The notes under the pieces are model-generated. The model saw only the letters and a list, made by a program, of their open reading frames with translations. It was not told the origin of the DNA and searched no databases. A stretch of 64,000 nucleotides of DNA. It comes from Streptomyces sp. NBC_00461 (GTDB lineage: Bacteria > Actinomycetota > Actinomycetes > Streptomycetales > Streptomycetaceae). The stretch covers positions 6,915,001 to 6,979,000 of the forward strand of contig NZ_CP107902.1 in assembly GCF_036013935.1 (NCBI RefSeq). Direction: 5' to 3'. The position numbers were made by a program, and so were the translations under genes. Shown here piece after piece: positions 59,532-64,000 of this stretch (its first letter is position 1; each line of letters starts with the position of its first letter).

Positions 59532-61411
59532 CAGTGACCGCCCCCCGAGGAGTTGTCCGTCGCGTCGGAATCGCCATGGGTCGCCCATTCCAGCAGGCCG
59601 ATGAATGACCGGTTCAGCAGCGCCGTGTCCGCCGGCCGCAACGGTCGCTGCGCCATCAACAGCGCCTGCCCGTACAGGGACTCCGTGGCGGTGCCGATCA
59701 GTTCCGGGTCGCCGAGCGAACTGATCCGCCGGATCAGCGGGTTGAGGTGGTTGAGCACCAGACGCGCGCGGGGAGTGCTGCCCCGCAGCGACCCGAGAAT
59801 CCCCGCCCACAGGTCGTCGGCCTGGTCCTCGGCCTCCGCGCGGGCCTGTTCGTGCCGGGCCGCCCGGTCGTCCAGGTGGAGCGCGGGAACGGAGAGGGGG
59901 TGGAAGGCCCGCAGCACCACGTCACACGCCAGAGGGTCGAGCTTGGCCCGCGCGGCCGCCAGGAACGCCGACAGCGCCAGTTCCTCCGCCGGATCCACGG
60001 CATCCAGATGCGCCGTCACGGTGTCCGCGTCCAGCTCGGCGACCACCGTCCCGGGCCGCACCGACGGCAGCGCCTCGACCAGCTCGCTGTCGTACGTGTA
60101 ACCGCCGTTGACCACCCCGACGCCCTGCGCGGACGCGATCGCCGCGACCTGCCGGTACTCCTCGACGGTCCGCGTGAAGTGCACCACCGGGTGCCGCTGC
60201 GCGAACTCCTCCAGGGACAGCTGCCCGTCGGTGGTCTCGAAGGGCAGCCAGGGCAGCATCGTGCGCAGCATCTCCCTGTCGTGCCGCGCCAGGGACTTCA
60301 CGCCCAGGTGGTGCACCGCCAGGAAGGCCGCCAGCCGCTCGGGCGCGCCGGCCGCGAGCCCCGTCAGCCAGGACCTGATCCTTTCGCCGAGCGCCTCCCG
60401 CACGGCGGCCAGCGTCTCGTCCTCGTACAGCGACTCGCGCGAGGCCGTGGGCCGCAGGCTGTCCGTGTCCAGCACGCACCGCACGAAGAACGCCCAGTCG
60501 GGCAGCAGCTGTTCGGCCCGCTCGGTCAGCAGCATGCCCTTGAGGTGCACACGATGCGTCGCCCGCTGGGCCGGGCTGACCGCCGACGGCAGGACGTACG
60601 CCACCCCGCGGATCCCGGCGAGCGGCACGTTCAGCTCGATCGAGTCCAGCGGGGTGAAGCCGAACAGCTCGTGACAGTGCCGCGCCAGGGCCACACGCCG
60701 GTTGGCGGGGGAGGGGTAGGGCCGGTCCCAGGGCGCGGGCAGATCGGTGACCGCCTCGTCTCCGACCCGGACGTCGTACGGCAGCAGGGAACCGAAGTCC
60801 CGCGCCAGCCCGAGCACCCGCTCGGGAGTGAGCCACTCCCCGGCCCCCGCCCGCGCCACCAGATGCACGGTGGTGCCCGGTTCGGGCCGTGCCGCGTGCG
60901 GCAGCGTCCGCACGGTGTACGAACCGTCGTCGCTCGCCGTCCACTCCACGGGCGCCGCGTCCGGGGTACGGGCGCTGCGGCTGACGACCCGGATCCGCTC
61001 GGCGACCACGAAACAGGCCAGCAGGCCGATGCCGAACTGCCCGAGGAAGTCGGAGCGGACCTGCTGGATGCCGTCGGCGATCTCCTCGGCACGCTTGGAG
61101 CTGCGCCCGATGGTCGCGAGCAGGCTGTGCACGTCCGACTCGGTGAGCCCGACCCCCGTGTCCTCGACACGCAGGGTCCCCGCCTCGGCGTACAGCCGCA
61201 CGAGCCCCGGCGCGTCGGGCTGCTCCGCACGCCGGGCGGTGATGGCGTCCACGGCGTTCTGCAGCAGCTCCCGCAGATAGACCCTGGGGCTGGAGTAGAG
61301 GTGATGGGAGAGCAGGTCCACCAGACCACGCAGGTCCACCTGGAACGTGTGCGGTGACTGGGGTGACGGTGACTGGGACGGCTGGGATGACTTCGAGGTC
61401 TGGGAGTCCAT
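59531..61411 (-). CDS. htpG: Hsp90 family chaperone (HtpG-like)
   Basis: A 626-residue Hsp90 protein. The N-terminal GHKL ATPase has YLRELLQNAVDAITARR (N box), RVEDTGVGLTESDVH (G1), FLGQFGIGLLACFVVAE (G2) and GTTVHL. The middle domain includes RRVALARHCHELFGFTPL and the catalytic-loop-type Arg in TASRESLYED, and a shortened dimerisation domain ends the protein. The sequence is diverged from E. coli HtpG, and the N-terminus carries a Ser/Gln/Pro-rich extension. ATG 61411 lacks a strong ribosome site. The TPR gene overlaps downstream; recG is divergent. Confidence 0.9.
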   Translation of the reverse strand: MDSQTSKSSQPSQSPSPQSPHTFQVDLRGLVDLLSHHLYSSPRVYLRELLQNAVDAITARRAEQPDAPGLVRLYAEAGTLRVEDTGVGLTESDVHSLLATIGRSSKRAEEIADGIQQVRSDFLGQFGIGLLACFVVAERIRVVSRSARTPDAAPVEWTASDDGSYTVRTLPHAARPEPGTTVHLVARAGAGEWLTPERVLGLARDFGSLLPYDVRVGDEAVTDLPAPWDRPYPSPANRRVALARHCHELFGFTPLDSIELNVPLAGIRGVAYVLPSAVSPAQRATHRVHLKGMLLTERAEQLLPDWAFFVRCVLDTDSLRPTASRESLYEDETLAAVREALGERIRSWLTGLAAGAPERLAAFLAVHHLGVKSLARHDREMLRTMLPWLPFETTDGQLSLEEFAQRHPVVHFTRTVEEYRQVAAIASAQGVGVVNGGYTYDSELVEALPSVRPGTVVAELDADTVTAHLDAVDPAEELALSAFLAAARAKLDPLACDVVLRAFHPLSVPALHLDDRAARHEQARAEAEDQADDLWAGILGSLRGSTPRARLVLNHLNPLIRRISSLGDPELIGTATESLYGQALLMAQRPLRPADTALLNRSFIGLLEWATHGDSDATDNSSGGGH

Positions 61412-61578
61412 CGTCGCAGCGCCGGTGGGGGGAGTTTCGCGACGGCGCGGGGTCGGGCGGTCCCTGATGGGGCGGTGACCGCGGGGGAGGCCGGAGCACG
61501 TCATCCTACGGCCGGAACGAGCCGTCTGACCAGGGGTTTCGGGAGACGTATACGGCTATGTCAGTGGTGTGGTGTGCA

Positions 61579-64000
61579 ATGGATCTCGTGCCCGCACTGG
61601 AAGAACCGCTGAAGAAGGTGCTCGGACCACCCACCGCGAAGGTGATGGCCGAGAACCTCGGCCTGCACACCGTCGGCGACCTCCTGCACCATTACCCGCG
61701 CAGATACGAGGAGCGTGGCCAGCTCACCCACCTCGCCGACCTCCCCATGGACGAGCACGTCACGGTGGTCGCCATGGTCGCCGACGCCCGCCTGCACACC
61801 TTCGCTTCCTCGAAGGCCCCTCGCGGCAAGGGTCAGCGCCTGGAGGTCACCATCACCGACGGCAGCGGCCGTCTCCAACTGGTCTTCTTCGGCAGCGGTG
61901 TTCACAAGCCCCACAAGGAACTCCTGCCGGGCACACGCGCGATGTTCGCGGGCAAGGCCTCCGTCTTCAACCGCCGCCTGCAACTGGCCCATCCGGCCTA
62001 CGAGTTGCTGCGAGGCGACAGCGAGGAGACGGTCGAGACCTGGGCCGGCGCCCTCATCCCCATCTACCCGGCCACCGCCAAACTGGAGTCCTGGAAGATC
62101 GGCAAGGCCCTCCAGACGGTCCTGCCCAGCGCCCAGGACGCCGTCGACCCCCTTCCGCCCACGCTCCGCGAGGGCCGCGGCCTGATCACCCTCCCCGAGG
62201 CCCTCCTCAAGATCCACCGCCCGCACACCAAGGCCGACATCGAGGATGCCCGCGCCCGCCTGAAGTGGGACGAGGCCTTCGTCCTCCAGGTGGCCCTCGC
62301 CCGGCGCCGCCACGCCGACTCCCAACTCCCGGCGGTCGCCCGCAGACCCAAGCCCGACGGCCTCCTGGCGGCCTTCGACGACCGCCTCCCCTTCACCCTC
62401 ACCGAGGGTCAGCAGAAGGTCTCCAAGGAGATCTTCGACGACCTGGCGACAGAGCATCCGATGCACCGGCTGCTGCAGGGCGAGGTGGGTTCGGGCAAGG
62501 CACAGCCACTTGACTCCCTCGTGCTCACTCCTGCCGGATTCCGCCTCATGGGCGACATGGCGGTGGGGGACGAGGTCGTCGTGCCGGACGGCGACATCGC
62601 GCTGATCGACGGCGTGTTCCCGCAAGGGGAGCGTGAGGTCTGGCGCTTGGTTCTCTCCGATGGAAGCTCCGTCGAGTGCGACGACGAGCATCTCTGGATC
62701 GTCGGTACGAGCAGTGGATGGCAGCGAGGCCAGAGCCCCGAGGTCATGACGACGCGAGAGCTCCGGCTGGACACGTTCACAGCCGACGGATCCTCGAAGT
62801 GGCACCTCCCGGCAGCCGCCCCGGTCGATCTCGGAGGCGACTCGGCGCTGCCGCTCGATCCGTATCGGTTGGGCCTCCGGCTGGGAGACGGGTCATTGCC
62901 CGGGGAATCCGTCCCGGACGCCTTCAAGAACACTTCGGTCAAGAACCGTCACGCGCTGCTGCAGGGTCTTCTGGACGCCGATGGCACCGTCGGCGAGGAC
63001 GGCTTGGGCATCTCCCTGTACTCGGCCTCGCGCGGCTTCGCCGACGACGTCGCCTGGCTGGTCCGGTCGCTGGGTGGCCGGGCCCGTGTGCTGTCGGAGG
63101 AATTCGCCTTCAGGGTCTCGGTGGCCCTGCCTGACGAGTACGCACCGTTCCGGCTCACCCGCAAGGCCGAGCGCGTGCGCCCGGGTCCCGGACAGGAGAC
63201 GTTCCGGCGAGGCATCCGTGCCGTCGAGTACGTGGGACGAAAACCCGTGCAGTGCATCAGCGTCGCCCACCCGAGCCACGCCTACGTCACCGACAACTTC
63301 ACGGTCACCCACAACACGATGGTGGCTCTGCGCGCCATGCTCGCCACGGTCGACGCCGGTGGTCAGGCCGCCATGCTCGCGCCGACCGAGGTCCTCGCCC
63401 AGCAGCACCACCGCTCGATCACCGAGATGATGGGCGACCTGGCCGAGGGCGGCATGCTCGGCGGAGTGGAGCACGCCACCAAGGTGGTGCTGCTCACCGG
63501 CTCGATGGGGACGGCCGCGCGCCGCCAGGCCATGCTGGACCTGGTCACCGGTGAGGCCGGAATCGTGATCGGCACGCACGCGCTGATCGAGGACAAGGTC
63601 CAGTTCCACGACCTGGGCCTCGTCGTCGTCGACGAACAGCACCGCTTCGGCGTCGAACAGCGCGACGCCCTGCGCGGCAAGGGCAAGCAGCCCCCGCACC
63701 TCCTCGTCATGACGGCCACCCCCATCCCGCGCACGGTCGCCATGACCGTCTTCGGCGACCTCGACACGTCGGTCCTCGACCAGCTCCCCGCCGGCCGCTC
63801 CCCGATCGCCAGCCATGTCGTCCCCGCTGCCGACAAGCCCCACTTCCTGGCCCGCGCATGGGAGCGGGTCCGCGAGGAGGTCGAGGGCGGCCACCAGGCG
63901 TACGTCGTCTGCCCCCGCATCGGCGACGACATCGACGAACAGGCCGACCCGAAGAAGTCCGGCAGGAAGAAGGCCCCCGAGGACGAGGCCGAGAAGCGCC
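61579..64000 (+). CDS. recG: ATP-dependent DNA helicase RecG interrupted by an intein (3' end outside window)
   Basis: RecG reverses stalled replication forks and processes Holliday junctions. The visible part includes the wedge/OB domain (RYEERGQLTHLADL, VTITDGSGRLQLVFF) and helicase motifs. The Walker A motif GEVGSGK (residues 301-307) is cut by a 272-residue in-frame insert and continues as TMVALRAML. Later come motif Ia (MLAPTEVLAQQH), the DEQH box (VVVDEQHRFGVEQRDALRGKG) and motif III (LVMTATPIPRT). Splicing would restore GSGKT. ATG 61579 (MDLVPALEEPLKK) was chosen; ATG 61558 in frame is possible. The frame runs open to the window end. Confidence 0.95.
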   Translation, partial: MDLVPALEEPLKKVLGPPTAKVMAENLGLHTVGDLLHHYPRRYEERGQLTHLADLPMDEHVTVVAMVADARLHTFASSKAPRGKGQRLEVTITDGSGRLQLVFFGSGVHKPHKELLPGTRAMFAGKASVFNRRLQLAHPAYELLRGDSEETVETWAGALIPIYPATAKLESWKIGKALQTVLPSAQDAVDPLPPTLREGRGLITLPEALLKIHRPHTKADIEDARARLKWDEAFVLQVALARRRHADSQLPAVARRPKPDGLLAAFDDRLPFTLTEGQQKVSKEIFDDLATEHPMHRLLQGEVGSGKAQPLDSLVLTPAGFRLMGDMAVGDEVVVPDGDIALIDGVFPQGEREVWRLVLSDGSSVECDDEHLWIVGTSSGWQRGQSPEVMTTRELRLDTFTADGSSKWHLPAAAPVDLGGDSALPLDPYRLGLRLGDGSLPGESVPDAFKNTSVKNRHALLQGLLDADGTVGEDGLGISLYSASRGFADDVAWLVRSLGGRARVLSEEFAFRVSVALPDEYAPFRLTRKAERVRPGPGQETFRRGIRAVEYVGRKPVQCISVAHPSHAYVTDNFTVTHNTMVALRAMLATVDAGGQAAMLAPTEVLAQQHHRSITEMMGDLAEGGMLGGVEHATKVVLLTGSMGTAARRQAMLDLVTGEAGIVIGTHALIEDKVQFHDLGLVVVDEQHRFGVEQRDALRGKGKQPPHLLVMTATPIPRTVAMTVFGDLDTSVLDQLPAGRSPIASHVVPAADKPHFLARAWERVREEVEGGHQAYVVCPRIGDDIDEQADPKKSGRKKAPEDEAEKR
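62500..63315 (+). other. Class 3-type intein in RecG with reduced LAGLIDADG region
   Basis: A 272-residue protein-splicing element. It starts with Ala1 (AQPLDSLVLTPAGF), a non-nucleophilic residue, and ends VTHN before extein Thr. Block B is SVECDDEHLWIV with His64 and Trp66; block F is PVQCISVAHPSHAYVTDNF with Cys252; block G is TVTHN with Thr270, His271 and Asn272. Trp66-Cys252-Thr270 is the WCT triplet of class 3 inteins, which use the block F Cys as initiating nucleophile. Two LAGLIDADG-like motifs (YRLGLRLGDGSL, 122-133; LLQGLLDADGTV, 153-164) are only about 20 residues apart, so the endonuclease looks truncated. Base composition is lower in GC than flanking recG. Confidence 0.92.

Overview
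This is a very GC-rich, densely coding actinobacterial chromosome segment, almost certainly Streptomyces. It carries two conservon operons, an acyl-CoA carboxylase beta/epsilon pair, ndgR-leuCD, a lysine-tailed HU protein (hupS) and several apparently leaderless promoters. From memory, the gene order from the conservons to recG parallels the SCO5535-SCO5566 segment of S. coelicolor, with extra genes inserted. That synteny is recalled, not searched.

Layout. 1-1352: tail of agmatine deiminase, a small Cys-rich protein and a TetR regulator. 1475-5013: two secreted beta-propeller proteins; the first is preceded by a G-rich leader and a tiny TTA-containing ORF. 5052-6934: citramalate synthase behind what looks like an Ile-codon attenuator. 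7015-9271: a Streptomyces-type regulatory set (DUF1707, DUF397, XRE/DUF5753, divergent RsbW-like ATPase). 9346-19100: secreted GH3 and PL8 carbohydrate enzymes, a MarR/FUSC divergent pair, YdeI-like and YceI proteins. 19255-21096: accB-accE. 21288-32101: two complete conservons (cvnD-C-B-A, both minus strand) whose cvnD genes share a 213-bp identical stretch. 32704-34394: small accessory genes. 34686-38334: FAH-family enzyme, gltX, a HAD phosphatase and five tRNAs (Gln, Glu, Glu, Gln, Glu). 38388-43960: MerR/DUF4188, ndgR with leuCD, and hupS. 44045-48172: cofC, an acyltransferase, gpsA and ddl. 48317-53862: two decayed genes around DUF3515, an Lrp-like domain protein and thiL-thiD. 53973-56188: rpmB and a DAK2-domain kinase. 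56203-56629: a 43-bp minisatellite. 56577-61411: an Hsp90/TPR operon. 61579-end: recG, truncated by the window edge.

Biological themes. Branched-chain amino acid synthesis appears twice (cimA, ndgR-leuCD), each with its own visible control element. Lipid supply appears as accBE, plsC-like, gpsA and the DAK2 kinase. Glu/Gln decoding is clustered as gltX plus tRNAs.

The most striking object is a 272-residue in-frame insertion splitting the Walker A motif of RecG (62500-63315). It has intein blocks, begins with Ala, ends His-Asn before Thr, and carries a Trp-Cys-Thr triplet typical of class 3 inteins. Its LAGLIDADG region is shortened. Also notable are the minisatellite that appears to grow out of the 3' end of the TPR gene, a SARP regulator fused in frame to the tail of a flavin monooxygenase, and the candidate cimA and beta-propeller leader regulators.
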